Shown: positions 35,206-47,821 of the stretch, piece after piece | Numbering within the stretch: the first letter of the stretch is position 1 | Layout of the letters: each line of letters starts with the position of its first letter | DNA from: Crambe crambe | Lineage: Eukaryota; Porifera; Demospongiae; Poecilosclerida; Crambeidae | Length of the DNA: 64,000 bases | NCBI GenBank assembly: GCA_963924555.1 | Contig: OZ004583.1 | Span: forward strand, 8,694,582 to 8,758,581 | Direction of reading: 5' to 3' | The notes under the pieces: model-generated | Seen by the model: the letters and a program-made list of their open reading frames with translations, nothing else | What the model was told of the DNA's origin: nothing | Databases searched by the model: none | Translations under genes and position numbers: made by a program

Positions 35206-35577
35206 CGTATCTATATTCATTGCCTAAAATTCAACTGGAAATAGTCCTGAACTGACTATAGCTGGCTTGTTATTGTTCAGTCTTTCATTGTGCAGTATGT
35301 ATGTGTGATCAACACCACATGCATGGATTCTTCTGGCAGTGTACCAAGATCGGTAGTCAACCTTTCATTAGGATATCTTATTTAGCCATAATATCACACT
35401 ATTATGGAGTCCTGTGATTATTAATTTTAAACAGTAATCCATGCTCTTTTTTTTCAAAGTCACGAACCCCTCCTCCTCCTCTTGATAGTATAATACAATA
35501 ATGTATATAATGTGCATGTAAAAGTTTTTGTTTTTTTTCTGTCAATCAAAATGATTAGCTTTGTCTTTGCATTCATA

Positions 35578-36918
35578 CTAGTTGTCGTTTTCATCTTCTT
35601 TTACTCTCTTTTGGTGATCTTTCTTCATGACTTCATCGACTAGACGAGGACCAGAATATCCCATAACAGCTCCTGCAGTACCAAACGCTAGAGCACCGAT
35701 TCCTGCGCCTACGAACCCCGTCCCTGCTCCAATGGCCAAGCCCAGGGGACCTCCGGCCAATCCTCCGATGGCTCCCACTCCAGCACCAACTGCCAGCGCT
35801 CCACCCAATCCTCCAACAGATGCAGCGAGAAGTGTAGCTTTTGCTCCGTACTTGAATTTGAGCAGCGTTTCTTGGCCTTCTTCCCTGCACTTGATGACCA
35901 TCAGATCAAAAAGAATATGCTTCCATCCCTCTTTAGTCTCTTGAAAGCCAGGCATCACCATATCATCATCGCTATCATTACCAAAACCTGCTGGCACAGC
36001 TAGTAATGTGGCCAAATCATCACGTGCCGATTTCAGATTATCGTATTCAAATATCGTTTTCACTGTTATGTTTTCGACTTCAATTTTTATCAGTGCATTC
36101 ATCATTTTCTTCATAATGCCTTCCGTATTGATTTTCTTTAATGCATTCTTGAACTTGCCGGCATAACTCTGTATATGTGTCTTGTACGTCTCCTTTGGAT
36201 CTTCGTTAGTCTTGGACCTTTTTTGTCGTCTCAATGCCTCATTGCTGAAGGTGAAAACAACAATGCAATGCTTCCAAATTTCCTTGCCGTAAGCATTTTG
36301 TATGCAAGAAATTATATCGAGATTGCCATCATCAAATTTTGCCCCAGGACCTACTGGTATACAAAGCAAGATAAGATCAGCTTTATCCCTCAGTTGCCAA
36401 GATAGCCGCTTTAAGTCACTCATCCTGTTGCTTGATAGCAGTCCTGGACAGTCAATAATCTTAATATTCCCAGCTCCATTCGTGTAGGAATGAAATTTAT
36501 CAGTGGATGGATCTGGGCTCATTTTTTCTTCATACTCCTCACCAAGAAGATTGTAAATGAGGGTGGTTTTTCCCGCGCCACTTTTCCCCAGAATAGCGAT
36601 TGTGACATTTCTGTTTGGATTGGGATTTTCTTCTTGAACTTGATCATCATCATCTAAATCTTTCCTTTCTTCTTCATTTATACCTCCTTCAAAATTGTTG
36701 CTTTGTGGTCTACTTGGAGGGTATGAAGGACTTACACTACCTGCAGTGAGGCTTCTTGTCTTAGAGCTTCCTGGAGGAGCTAAGTTAACTCCTGTGGCAG
36801 ATCCTGTTTTGCTGTTTGCCTCTCCACTTTTAGTTGCAGAATACTGATCTTCTTTGCTGGTATTGTCCTGTTCTTTCTCAGAATTAGGAGTGATTTTAAA
36901 GTCACTTTCACTAGCCAT
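35578..36918 (-). CDS. Long AIG1/GIMAP-like GTPase, intact
   Basis: A 446-residue protein when started at MASESDFKIT (36918), the start kept in its sisters; the frame is open a little further upstream. A polar linker with DLDDDDQ is followed by ILGKSGAGKTT, DCPGLLSSNR and the G4-position FTFSN. The C-terminus has a long small-residue zone (GGLGGALAVGAG through GAGIGALAFGTAGA) and a charged end KKDHQKRVKEDE. The zone could insert in a membrane as a glycine zipper. AIG1 family GTPases often polymerise on membranes; that role here is inferred. It lies 360 bases left in the reading sense from a broken short-class gene, a pairing repeated at 51048-53332. Confidence 0.85.
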   Translation of the reverse strand: MASESDFKITPNSEKEQDNTSKEDQYSATKSGEANSKTGSATGVNLAPPGSSKTRSLTAGSVSPSYPPSRPQSNNFEGGINEEERKDLDDDDQVQEENPNPNRNVTIAILGKSGAGKTTLIYNLLGEEYEEKMSPDPSTDKFHSYTNGAGNIKIIDCPGLLSSNRMSDLKRLSWQLRDKADLILLCIPVGPGAKFDDGNLDIISCIQNAYGKEIWKHCIVVFTFSNEALRRQKRSKTNEDPKETYKTHIQSYAGKFKNALKKINTEGIMKKMMNALIKIEVENITVKTIFEYDNLKSARDDLATLLAVPAGFGNDSDDDMVMPGFQETKEGWKHILFDLMVIKCREEGQETLLKFKYGAKATLLAASVGGLGGALAVGAGVGAIGGLAGGPLGLAIGAGTGFVGAGIGALAFGTAGAVMGYSGPRLVDEVMKKDHQKRVKEDENDN

Positions 36919-37019
36919 GTCTTTTGTCTGTGATGACATGTGCAGCTTTGCTTCACTATCACATGATTCAGTCTTGATCTTCAAGATAAGAAAATGACTC
37001 TTCAAACCACAATCAGTCT

Positions 37020-37560
37020 TTGTGGTGTGTATGGGCTACTGGGCATAAGACATAAGATATCACTGCTTGATATTCTCCAGTAGAGCAGTGCTGAACTGAC
37101 TTAACCATCCTGCATTACTGAAGTTTTGGGAAGTTGAAATTATCAATTTCATGCAGTTAGATATTTTTAAAGATTTGCAGTAAAAAAAAAAAAAAAAAGC
37201 TAGCTAGAGCTCAACTCTAGAGAATATTTTAGTTTATGGTCCACTCTATCTGCAAATTGTTTTATATCTTTGTAGAAGCAGTAGTTCTTGCAGCACAGTA
37301 CGTAGAAACTGGAGTGACCGGAATTACCCCGCTTTACCCTATTGCTGAGGTGCATGTGTAGTGAAGTAGTCATGGGTATTTTTCCCCTTCAAGACTAGTA
37401 GCTAACCTGATGAATACATACATCTAGACAGCATCATCTCAGTACAAACTTCCTTCGATGTTATCATTCTATTATTATGCTTCAAATCTCCTCCCCTCCC
37501 TCCAATGAATATGATATGTATTTAAAGTGTAGGAACTAGAATGAATTATGCATTGTTGTT
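37020..37560. other. AT-rich spacer between long GTPases
   Basis: No gene or clear repeat seen apart from an A run at 37182-37197. Confidence 0.5.
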
Positions 37561-38762
37561 CTACTCTATTTTGGTCTTCTTGAGGTAGTCTTTCTTCTTG
37601 ACTTCATCGACTAGACGAGGACCAGAGTGTCCCACTGCAGCTCTTACAGTACCAAATGTTAGAGCACCGATTCCTGCGCCTACAACCCCTGTCCCCGCTC
37701 CAATGGCTAAGCCCAGAGGACCTCCAGCCAATCCTCCAATGCTGGCTCCCACTCCAGCACCGACTGCCAGTGCTCCACCCAATCCTCCAACAGATGCAGT
37801 GAAAAGTGCAGCTTTTGCTCCGTACTTGAACTTGAGCAATGTTTCTTGGCCCCTTTTCTTGCACTTGGTGACCATCAGATCATAGAGGATTACTTTCCAA
37901 TCTTCATAAGTTCTTTGCAATTCAGGCATCACCATGTCGTCTTCATAATTACCAAAACCAGCTGGCACAGCTAGTAATATGGCCACATCATCATGTGCTG
38001 ATTTCAGATCATTGTACTCGAATATTGTTTTCACGCCTATTTTTTCAACTTTTTTCATCATTTTCCATTCTGCATTGATTTTCTTCAATGCATTCTTGAA
38101 TTCATTGGCATAACTCTGTATATGTGCCTTGTATGTCTCCTTTGGATCTTCGTTAGTCTTGGACCTTTTTTGTCGTCTCAATGCCTCATTGCTGAAGGTG
38201 AAAACAACAATGCAATGCTTCCAAATTTCTTTGCCATAAGCACTTTGTATGCAAGAAATTGTATCGATATTATCATCAAATTTTGCCCCAGGACCTACTA
38301 GTATACAAAGCAAGATCAGATCAGCTTTATCTTTCAGGTGCCAAGAAAGTTGCTTTAGAGCTTTCATCTTGTTGCTTGATTGCAGCCCCGGACAGTCAAT
38401 AACCATAATATCCCCATCTTTATTCATGTGGGAAGAAAATTTAACAGTGGATGGGCCTGGGCTCATTTTTACTTCATTCTTCTGGTCAAAAAGATTGTAA
38501 ATGAGGGTGGTTTTCCTGTGCCACTTTTCCCAACAATAGCAATTTTGACATCTCTGTTTGGTTTAGCGCGGTTTGGTTTGGAATTTTGTTGTATCTTATT
38601 GTCATCACCTGTTTTTACTTCTTCTGGGCTTTCATTACATACAGATGAGGTCTCTGAATTAACTTCTGTGGAAGATCCAGTAGCCTTTCCATCTTCTTTG
38701 CTAGTATTTTCCTGTTCATCCTCTGGATTTGGAGTGATTTTGGAGTCAATTTCACTAGCCAT
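37561..38762 (-). pseudogene. Long AIG1/GIMAP-like GTPase with one base lost in the P-loop
   Basis: It starts MASEIDSKITPNPED with a shortened linker. The P-loop reads GKSGTGK, then one A is missing from an A run that is one longer in the sisters (GGAAAAACC), which shifts the frame right at the catalytic lysine/threonine. The rest is open from MSPGPSTVKF to the end, with DCPGLQSSNK, FTFSN and a full glycine-rich tail. A single slip separates it from a normal gene, so a sequencing error must be kept in mind. Confidence 0.8.
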
Positions 38763-38979
38763 TTCTTGTTTATGATGACATGTGCAGTCTATTGTTTCCT
38801 AACAAAGCTTAGCTTCACTATCACATGATTCAGTCTTGATCTAAGATAAGCATGATGCATTCTTTCAGACCACAATCCACTATCATGTACTTGTAGTAAA
38901 TATAAGACAGTGTAATGACATGGCCATTGAAGGGAGGGACTAGTTGAAATATTCTTATTATCACCTTCTCCTCCCTTAG

Positions 38980-39507
38980 GATATTCGTTTCCTTACCAAT
39001 GGTGACCCTCCTGCCTGGTTGCCCACCACACTGGACCTAGAGCTCCCCCTTGGTCTAGAACTTCTGGAAACTGTTCTCTGCTCACACCCAAAGGGTACGT
39101 ACCCCCTTAATCTAAAATGATTTAACTGTTATCTCATTCTGCAGGAGCTTTCAATCAGCTATTGATGGAGCGTGTGTGTCCCGTGGTGGTCAAACTCTTC
39201 TCCCCTACTTCCAAGTATCGTCAAACCCCCCACCACAGCTGCCATGCTGCCAATAAACCGACCTTTGCACTCTCTTGAGAATCTTGAATGTCCTAATAAG
39301 GGAATTCTATTCTTATTTGGTAAATAATAATGTCTGTATTAGTAAATGAGTCATGGGTGATATCATTTGTGTTGCTCCAGGTAATGCAGTGTGAAATCTT
39401 CTTTTCAATGTTGGTCAAGTTTCTTGACTCAGACAAACCTATGTGGCAACGTACCCTTGCAGTAGAGGTCCTCTATTCCTTCTGCAATCAACCTGACCTC
39501 TTAAAGT
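38980..39507 (+). pseudogene. MON2: Decayed MON2 exons 6-8 (unit 3)
   Basis: Exon 6 (38980 to about 39096) keeps the frame start DIRFLTNGDPPAWLP but lacks ten bases near its donor. Exon 7 (about 39145-39319) has several gaps. Exon 8 (39381-39507) is close to the good one ([15 protein letters not shown]) with its donor. Exons 9 and 10 are missing; the sequence passes into a scrap of the secreted-protein gene. Confidence 0.8.
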
Positions 39508-39693
39508 AAGTCACTCAACCCTAAAGATAAACACCAATATAGAACTAGAGGACAACCTCTCTATAGAAATATATCCCCAAACAATCACATATATAATTAT
39601 GTTTATGCCACTATCTACCCTTTACCATGCATCACATGTGTGTGTTTACATTACTGACTACCCTTTACCATTCAAAAGTTTTGTATCTTCTCA

Positions 39694-39768
39694 GATGGTT
39701 CCAATCTGAGTGAAGACTTTGAGGTCATAATAAGGTCCACGTTTACTATAACCACTGCTTGCACCCAA
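39694..39768 (-). pseudogene. Scrap of the secreted-protein gene, unit 3
   Basis: About 75 bases match the middle of copies 1 and 2 (the part coding GASSGYSN to VFTQIGT). Nothing else of the gene is left here. Confidence 0.75.
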
Positions 39769-40089
39769 TCACAATTCACCTCATGCAAAATTAACGATTT
39801 TATATAGAAGGTGTTCAACTGTGCATGGAATAGTCAAACTTTACTGCTATGGGATTTCAGAGTCTCCCATTGGACATACACTTAAGCAAGGTGTACCTGG
39901 TAGATATCTTGTGTCTTGTAGCACCACGGTGGGTTGTAACCTCTATATATTTATTAAGTGGCTATTTTATTTGATATATTCACCTCTGTCCACATAGATA
40001 TAGCATGGTACAGCTTCGTTGTAATTCACCCATGCAAAATACAATAGTTAAAGAGTCAATTTATTCTGGAATGTGTCTTTAATCCATAC

Positions 40090-40335
40090 AGGTAACATAG
40101 GAGTCTGCAACACAACACACATTTGCAAACTTATGATTGTTGGTGATGGGGCTTGTGGAAAAGCCTGTCTCCTCTTTTGCCTTCACGAAGGACGAGTTCC
40201 CTGACAAGTTTATTCTAACTGTCTGAGAATTATATGTCCAATATCAAAGTGGACTGGAAACTGTTAGAACAAGGGCCCTTGGTTAGAACTATACTAACTT
40301 GGTTGGTACCCCAACACTGATGTCATCCTAGCTAT
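40090..40335 (+). pseudogene. Rho-type GTPase fragment, unit 3, first copy
   Basis: This copy shows the best P-loop of the four: KLMIVGDGACGKACLL, then the shared frame slip. The Rho effector region is damaged, but a late piece coding DVILAIS remains. Confidence 0.7.
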
Positions 40336-40883
40336 TTCTACATGTATATGATAAAGATTGTAATACCAGAAATGCTGAAGTCCTTATTCATTTTCAGGGA
40401 GCATGGTGAATCTTGATTCACAGAACAAGAGTTCTTGCTTACTTTTGCCAGTCCATTATAGTAGGTATTGAGTGGTCACATGACACGCACCTAGGAAAAT
40501 GTTTCACAGACATTTGAATAATCTAGCAACTCTGAGACAGAAATTGGTGTTCTATAGCTCCATAGCAGTATGTGCGTATTGACACAAGTAATGATTGTGA
40601 AGTATAATGTGGTGCATCACTTGTTTATAGTTGTTTATGACATCACTGTTCACCCCTCAATAGATCTCTGCTGTTCTCTGACAGCAGAGTTCATGGTGCA
40701 ACTGCCCAGGTGTGTGTATTTGTGCTGGATAGTCATGGCAAATAAGTTTAATATACTCAGGCATTCTAGCTATAATGAAAACCATGTCATTGGCCACTCT
40801 GCACTGCAAAAAACCAACCATACAAGTGTGGCACCAATTAAAAAAAAAAAAATCATAATTCACCTCATTCAAATGATTGGTAA

Positions 40884-41245
40884 TTAGGCCACTATTAATA
40901 GAATGATTGTTTCCTGTCCACCGCCCGCGTATTGAAAATGTCACCGCATCAAAAAATAATATTACTGCCTAGCGCCTGCCATTGCTCATGCGCGCAGTAG
41001 AGCGCGCACATTTGGCTTCACCATATGCATAGATACTATAACCTCCGGACATTATAGTATCTATGGCTTCACATGCAGCTCTTTTGACTAGTCTCGCGGG
41101 CCGCGAGACTATAGTGAATGATGAAGACAGGACCCTTGAGACAAACAACGAAGTAGTAATAGAATAATTATAATAACCGCCCGCCCGCAGCACTTGTGGA
41201 TATTTTCTTGGACAGGAAACTAGGATTCTATAAATAGTGGCCTAA
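40884..41245. mobile_element. MITE of 362 bases with inverted ends of about 37 bases
   Basis: The left end TTAGGCCACTATTAATAGAA is matched in reverse by the right end TATAAATAGTGGCCTAA, and both continue through GTTTCCTGTCCA. A second inverted repeat (GATACTATAACCTCCGGAC region) lies inside. Units 1 (about 4885-4910) and 2 (about 17480-17510) show the uninterrupted site, so it jumped in after the units split. No coding frame. Confidence 0.8.
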
Positions 41246-41579
41246 TAGCTACATATTCAACTGTTCAAACTTTAATCTTATGACATTATTGATATTTCAG
41301 AGTCTCTCATTGGACATACACTTCAGCAAGGTGTACCTGGTAACTAGTTATTTTGTGTCTTGTGAAACCACAGCGAGTTATATATTATATTTGTAATTTT
41401 GCTGATATTCTTAACTTGTCACCTATAGATGTAGCATGGTACAGCTCCTTTATAATCCACCTATGCAAAATGCAATAATTTACTTAGAGCACTGAAGGTC
41501 ATGCGGCTGCATGTGTAATATAGCACTTGAAGTGTGGTTCATGGAGTAAAAGAGTAACTTTTGTGTCTTTACTCCATAC

Positions 41580-41790
41580 AGGTAACATAGAGCCTGCAAC
41601 AACACACATTTGGTATGGCTGCAAACTTGTGATTGTCGGTGATGATGCTTGTGGAAAAACCTGCCTTCACGAAGGAAGAGTTCCCTGACAAGTACATCCC
41701 AACTGTCTTTGAAAATTACATGTCTGATATCAAAGTGTGTTAGAACTATACTAACCCCAACACTGACATCATCCTAGCTATTTCTTGTGT
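41580..41790 (+). pseudogene. Rho-type GTPase fragment, unit 3, second copy
   Basis: A second, more decayed Rho piece (LVIVGDDACGKTC, then IPTVFENYMSDIKV). Unit 3 therefore carries an extra internal duplication of the spacer plus Rho segment. Confidence 0.65.
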
Positions 41791-42036
41791 TCAGCATCAT
41801 ACATGTACACGTATGTATTATGATTACATTAGCACAGATATACCAGAAATGCTTTTCAGGGGGCACGAATCTTGATTCACAGAACTTGCCAGTCGGGTCA
41901 CATGACCAATCCTTCAAATCACATGACTAAGATTTATAGATCATGTGACTGAGCCTTATCGTATACTTCATAATCATTACTAGTGTTACTGCATGTAGCT
42001 AACACATATTTGTCTACTATACAGAATTGCTAGATT

Positions 42037-42225
42037 ATTCAGTTAATTGAATGTTGGGCCCGATATAGTCTGGAAGCTGCTCAATAGGACCTGTGTGTGG
42101 GAATAAGTCAGCCATGATGATAATGTACACAGTGGATGATTTGATTCCAACTTACCAATACCAACAACAGCAGGGCACTGGTCATAGATGTAACACTTCC
42201 CTCACCACCTTGGCATTCACTTGCT
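42037..42225 (-). pseudogene. UQCRC1: UQCRC1-like tail, unit 3, damaged
   Basis: The same two exons as in units 1 and 2, but both carry deletions: the last exon loses the bases for YIYGNIYW and the other loses several near HYIYDQ. Confidence 0.7.
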
Positions 42226-43227
42226 AAAGGGGGTATATGTTTTCATTAAAAATTAATACTTTTTGCAAGTGTCATCCATTTTATTTTAGAAGAGTAGATT
42301 GCCTCGCTAAAATGAACGAATGCATCCACATGGAAATAGTGACGTTGATTGCATGACATCATCGAATGACCGTTGATTGCATGACATCATCGAATGACCG
42401 TGGTTTGTCGACATCATGTAACTGCTGGTACTATTTTGGGGCGGCAGAACAAGTTTGATGTGCTATTGTTCCCATACAATAGCACAATAAAGGGTCGGCT
42501 ACGCCAGACTAGGGAGGTGCACACTTGCATCATGTGATCAAGCACATGGCCACTTTACAGTTCATTTTTCATGTCGGCAAGAGAATTCTCTGAAAGATTA
42601 TATTGCAGCTTCTATTTTGTTACAATAGAATGATGAGAATACTAGCATAATTGAAGCATAATAGGTAGCTCAAGTGAGCAGAATAGATTACAGTTGTTAG
42701 CATAATTAGGTATCAAGCTTGGAATAGAGCAGAGCATAATAGGTAAAGAATGTGCACCTCCCTACTCATACCCCTTTTCCTTCCCTTGGGTTGTGGTATC
42801 AAGCTTGGAATAGAGCAAAGCATAATAGGTAAAGAATGCTACTCATACCCCTTTTCCTTCCCTTGGGTTGTAAAGGGTCGGACTATTCATACATTGAGAG
42901 GAGAATCTAGATGCAAAGGTTACATATCCCAATATCGATATGCACACTAGCACTGCATGCTACCGACCCCTTACCAAATCAAGACCCCCTTGACATGATT
43001 TACCCTTTCCTTCAGTTCAGTAAAGTCTCATAGTGACGTAGATGTAGAGATTCTCCTTTTACCTGTTGATAGGGTCTGGTGCTGGCTCGCGAGACAATTT
43101 CTACTTAAAGCTTACGAACTCTTGCTGGTACATGCATGGCGAGGCGACATTGTCACATGACTAGTTCGTGATTCCATAGTTGGTGCGCTTTATTTCGAAT
43201 AAATTTGCTTGCAGTTTACGAGGGGGC

Positions 43228-44926
43228 ATGTCGAATCCTGAGGCCAGCTCCAAAGGCCGTAGACGGGGAGAAGACGGGGCAGCCTTGAAGCAGTTGGTCC
43301 AAACTCTCAGAGGAGACCTCAATACCCTCTCCAATGAAGCCAGGAAGAAATATCCTGCTGTCAGGGAGGTAAGTAAGGGATAATATGAATCTCTGAAGTA
43401 TTGTTACTGAGTTCTGAATTCTGCACTGGTATGCTGTGGTTCAGATAAAACACTCATCCACCCCAGGGCTGTCCTCAGAGCACGTTAGCGCGGTGTTACT
43501 ATAATAAATTTGTGTATGTAAAGAAGTATGTGCCTCTCTAACAGATGGCCATAACAGAATTGTGATAACAATAGCCGTACATTATTATTATTATTATTAT
43601 AAAGAAAAAGAACAAAAGTCATTTTAGATATTGTTTTTTTTTCTTATTTTAGTGAATGAACATCCTGTTACCATGATATATTCACATCAATGCCCCTTTT
43701 ACATGTTACATTAATTTTCTCACTCCTTCCTCTTTCTTCTGTCCCTCCTCACTTCTTCCTCTTCTCCTCTCACTCCCTCTCTTCCTTCCCCCTCTCCTCC
43801 CTTTCTCCCTTCTCACCTCCTCTCTCTTCTCTTCATCCCCTCCTCCTCCTACTCCTCTAGGCGGCAGAAAGAAGTGGAATGCGCCTGAAGACATTATCAG
43901 AGTCCAGAGGCTTCAGCATTAATGGTACAAATGTCCACAATAGGGTTACTACTGCAATCACTCATTGTTGTTCCTTCCTCAGTATTGGCAGGGACGGATG
44001 ATGTGGTTCACCCGTTGCTATTTGCCTGTGAGACCAAATACCCTCCCATCGTCAAGATTGCACTCTCTTCCCTGCAAAAACTCATTCAATACAAAGCCAT
44101 TCCCAAGGTATGTCTCATTTAGAAGGGTATGTAGTCTTGCTCATGCATTGAGGTGTAACCCTTTACCAACTCAAAGGAAAGTATAATTATTGTGAAGGAG
44201 ATGGTATAGGAGCCATGTCCTCTTTATTGACCACATTCCCAAATAGCATTATATACATGGGAGGTTAGGTATGTACTGCATGGAAAGGTACGTTGTTGTT
44301 GTTTTTTTGTTGTTTTTTGCAGAAGAGTGTGGAGTCCATTGTTGCTACTCTCCGTGTGCTGATGGATGCAGGTGTGGAGGAACTCAAGGTCCTACAGACT
44401 ATCCTCCTCCTGGTCACCACCACCGATGTGGTCCAAGGAAAACCCCTCTCCAAGGTATAGACCACCACTGCTGGCTTTGTGCCCAACTCCTCCCCCAACA
44501 GACAACTGCACCTAATCTGTAGCATTATATTCACCTTCAAAAGCATATGATTACTCAGCTCCTTCATGCATATTAATCCATTGCTCTCCCTTCCTTCATA
44601 CATTACATCTGCTGTGTTTCCTTCACCCATTCCATTCTCTCCCCACTTCTAATATCTTCATTTCTCATCTCCTTCCCTCCGTCCCCTTCCCCCCCTCCCC
44701 TCCCTGTGCACAGACTCTACTACTATGTTTCAGGATGTACTCGTCACGTGACCCCAGCATCCACAACACAGCAGGTGTGGTCATCAGACAGATCGTGTCC
44801 TCCATGTTTGAGAGACTGAACTCCTTCATCAGCAGCAAGACTGGGTCCTTTGACTGGGAAGAAGGAAAGGAGACAGATCGTGGTCAACTCCCCATACAGG
44901 CTAGTGATGCCTATTTACTCTTTCAA
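43228..44926 (+). CDS. MON2: MON2 exons 1-5, copy C (the one nearest the intact remainder)
   Basis: Exons 43228-43368, 43861-43924, 43983-44107, 44323-44454 and 44714-44926. Starts at MSNPEASSKGRRRGEDG. Exon 5 ends in phase 0 at SDAYLLFQ, and exon 6 at 53854 begins in phase 0 with DICFLTNGDPPAW, matching human MON2 MLFQDLCQL across the joint. The 8.9 kb intron between them holds antisense GTPase genes. MON2 works with Dopey in retrograde endosome-Golgi transport; this part forms its DCB-like N-terminal region. I take this copy as the likely functional 5' end because nothing MON2-like lies between it and exon 6. Confidence 0.9.
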
Positions 44927-45027
44927 GTAAGTAATTATTGAATGCCAAAGGGATTTTGTATAGACTAGTGAGCATACTCTTCTAGCTAAGTTTATATATT
45001 ACTGATTATGGTACTAATGCCATATAC

Positions 45028-45167
45028 TGGACCCTCACTAATCCGAATAGCTTGGGATTGACCAGAACCCATTTTGGAATGGAGCACTTTCTAGTTTCCA
45101 TTTAATGCACCTCAAAATAGCTATTTGGATATGTGAAGGTTCGGATTAAAGGGGGTTCGAGGGTCCA
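45028..45167. mobile_element. MITE of about 140 bases
   Basis: The ends TGGACCCTC and GAGGGTCCA are inverted copies, flanked by TA on both sides within a few bases, and the inner ends ACTAATCCGAA and TTCGGATTA pair as well. Homologous inserts lie behind MON2 exon 5 in units 1 and 2. Confidence 0.7.
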
Positions 45168-45957
45168 CAGTACATTGATTATATAGGTAAATACACTTGA
45201 CTGATTGATAACCGTATGTATATCATGCTACTGGAACATGCGCAGTACAATATGGAAGCACCAAATTGGTGATTACAGCCAAATAAACAACGGCTTGGAT
45301 TCAATAGTTTATTGGCCATAATCACTGGTAACCACTGTATAAAGTTTGAGTGTGACACACAAATCATGGTTTATTTTGTCAAAGGGCTAGGGCTAGGGTA
45401 TGAGATGGCTACAATAATTATCAATGCACACCACGCTTTATTTAATGCACACAACATGAGCATAATTAATGCAGATCATAACTACAGTCTAATGATTATT
45501 GCAGCGAGTGAGCTGACTCTCAGGTCATGACTCATTGAAATATATGTAAGACTTATTACACCGAGTCAGCGTGAGATATGGGGAGATATTTCACAAGCGG
45601 AAGACAGTGAAATATATCTAAGTGGTTTATAAGCACTAGGCTTATCTAAGTGCTTTGAGGTAAGCATTACAGTTTTCTATGTATGCAGCTGCCTGCCACT
45701 TACAAAAGCACAAATGAATAGCTATCAGCACAAACACCTATAGGAATACTTGCTCGCTCGCTCGCTGTGACTCAAAAGTTGTACATTGCCCTAGTTATTA
45801 TAATGAGCAGTCATAATTTTATATGGCATGAAAGAGGGGGGAGGAACTCAATATAGACATGATTAATAATACAAAGTGATGACGCAACATTATAACCACT
45901 GTAATAATAATTATAAACCTCGACTATGATGCACAATGGAGATAATCATACAGCTTC

Positions 45958-46231
45958 TGAATTTATTTCTTCTCTTTTCCTGTCATCAATCCAGGATTAT
46001 CAATGATAGTTAATCTTATATCATCATTTGTCTCTGATAGGATCTCACATTTCTCTGTAGTGGGATCAGGACTCATTCCTTCTACTTTACTACCAAGAAT
46101 TTCAGAGTTATTTTTCCCGCTCCACTTTTCCCTGCAACAGTAATAAAAACTTCAGAACCTTCTTTAGGTGAAGCATCGTGTCCAGAATTTTCTTCAGGTG
46201 GGGTTTCACTTGAAGCCTCTACTTTAGCCAT
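45958..46231 (-). pseudogene. N-terminal piece of a short GTPase
   Basis: It starts MAKVEASSETPPEENSGHD, then VFITVAGKSGAGK, after which a base loss breaks the frame; the G3 part IIDNPGLMTGK is still readable further on. The rest of the gene is absent. Confidence 0.75.
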
Positions 46232-46470
46232 TAAAATCTGACTGGCAGTTCTATCTAGTTGCTAATTAACACTTTCAACCAATCAGAATAGGACACAACT
46301 AAATTGGTACAATACTAACATGTATACAGCACAAGTCATACAAGTGCATGTCCCCTCTTTTTTTTTCCCCAAAGTTTTCAAAACTGTTGACAACTCTCAC
46401 CTTTTGTTGACAGTAATTTCTTTAGTTGACTGGACAATACTCGATTTTTATAATGTATACACAAAAGGGG

Positions 46471-46566
46471 AAAATTATGCTAAATAAAAAGGCCATGTAG
46501 GGTTAGTCTGTACTTTTACTGCTATAGGTAAAAGTACTACATGACCTTTTTATTTAGCATAATTTT
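46471..46566. mobile_element. Near-perfect palindromic MITE of about 96 bases
   Basis: AAAATTATGCTAAATAAAAA at the left is matched in reverse by TTTTTATTTAGCATAATTTT at the right, and the pairing continues to the centre with a small loop. No coding capacity. Confidence 0.75.
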
Positions 46567-46806
46567 TTTCTTTCACTTGTTTGTTTACTTTTTATATGAC
46601 CTCATTTTTTTATTTAGAGAGGCAGCTACTGGTTGGCACATGCGTACGTACATGCGCATGTGATCGTGATAGACGCTCGCGCGTGACAAATGACATCATT
46701 TATTTATAAAAATTAGGAACTCAATATAATGTGATTAATAATACAAATAATACACAACGTTATTATTTTATTTATATAAAGCATGCACAAATCACTATAG
46801 TTGCAT

Positions 46807-47821
46807 TTACTTATGCTTCTTGTTCTGGTCTTTTTCTTTCATAGCATTGACTGTCTTAGTCATAGCTGCCCCAACACTTCCCGCACCACTTGCCCCCACT
46901 ACTGCCCCTCCCACAACAGCACCAACCACACCTCCTACTATTGCACCCACAGGACCTCCCACTAACCCAACCACTGCACCAACTCCTATACCAGCAGCAA
47001 CACCTCCAATGATACCACCTCCCACTGTAGCAACCCCCACAATTGTTTTCAAGTTCCAATATTTCTGTAGTCTCAGTTTACAATCTTCCTTGCCTTTAGC
47101 AATCATCTGGTGACAAAGAATGTCCAACCATTTCTTTCCATCTTGAATACCAGGCATCACTTCATCATCGTCATCATCACCAACTGGTACGGCAATGATA
47201 ATATTCTCTATATTTTGCTTTGAGTCAAGTTCAAATATAGTCTTCACCTCCACGTCATTAACTTCAAGATTTTTTTGCAATTCTTCATTAAACTTCCTGG
47301 CATACTTTTGGATGTATTCTTTATACTGTTTACATTTAGGTTTTGCATGATTGGCAAAGGTGAAAGCAATGATGCAATTTTTCCAGATACCTTTTCCAAA
47401 TGTACTTTGTAGGCTCTTCATTATTTGTGGATTGCAATCCTCGAATTTAGCTGATGGAGCAACTGGCACACAGTACAAGAGGAGATGAAGTTGAAGTTGT
47501 TTTTTTTTCCCCGAGCATAATCAAGTTGCTTATCAAGTTGCTTCTTCTCTTTTCCTGTCATCAATCCAGGACTATCAATGATAATCCTTCTTTTTTCCCT
47601 GACATGACCTTAGATTTCTCAGTGGTGGGATCAGGACTAGCTTCTACTTCAACTTTCTCACCAATAATTTGGTATGCCAGAGTTGTTTTTCCTGCTCCAC
47701 TTTTCCCTGCAACAGCAATGATAACTTCTTTCTCTTTAGGATTTTCTTGTATTTTTTTTTCTTCTTCAGATGAAATATCACCTACATTACTATTGATTGG
47801 TGAGGTTACATGTGAAGCCAT
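46807..47821 (-). pseudogene. Short-class AIG1/GIMAP-like GTPase with large glycine-rich tail, frame broken
   Basis: It starts MASHVTSPINSNVGD (47821), with a P-loop GKSGAGKTT. A small deletion before IIDSPGL and one extra A in an A run before LHLLLYCVPV each shift the frame. From 47478 the frame is open: YCVPVAPSAKFED, FTFANHAK at the G4 place, VPVGDDDDDEVMPG, and a tail of about 65 residues made mostly of G, A and V. Only two slips separate it from an intact gene of about 330 residues. Confidence 0.75.
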
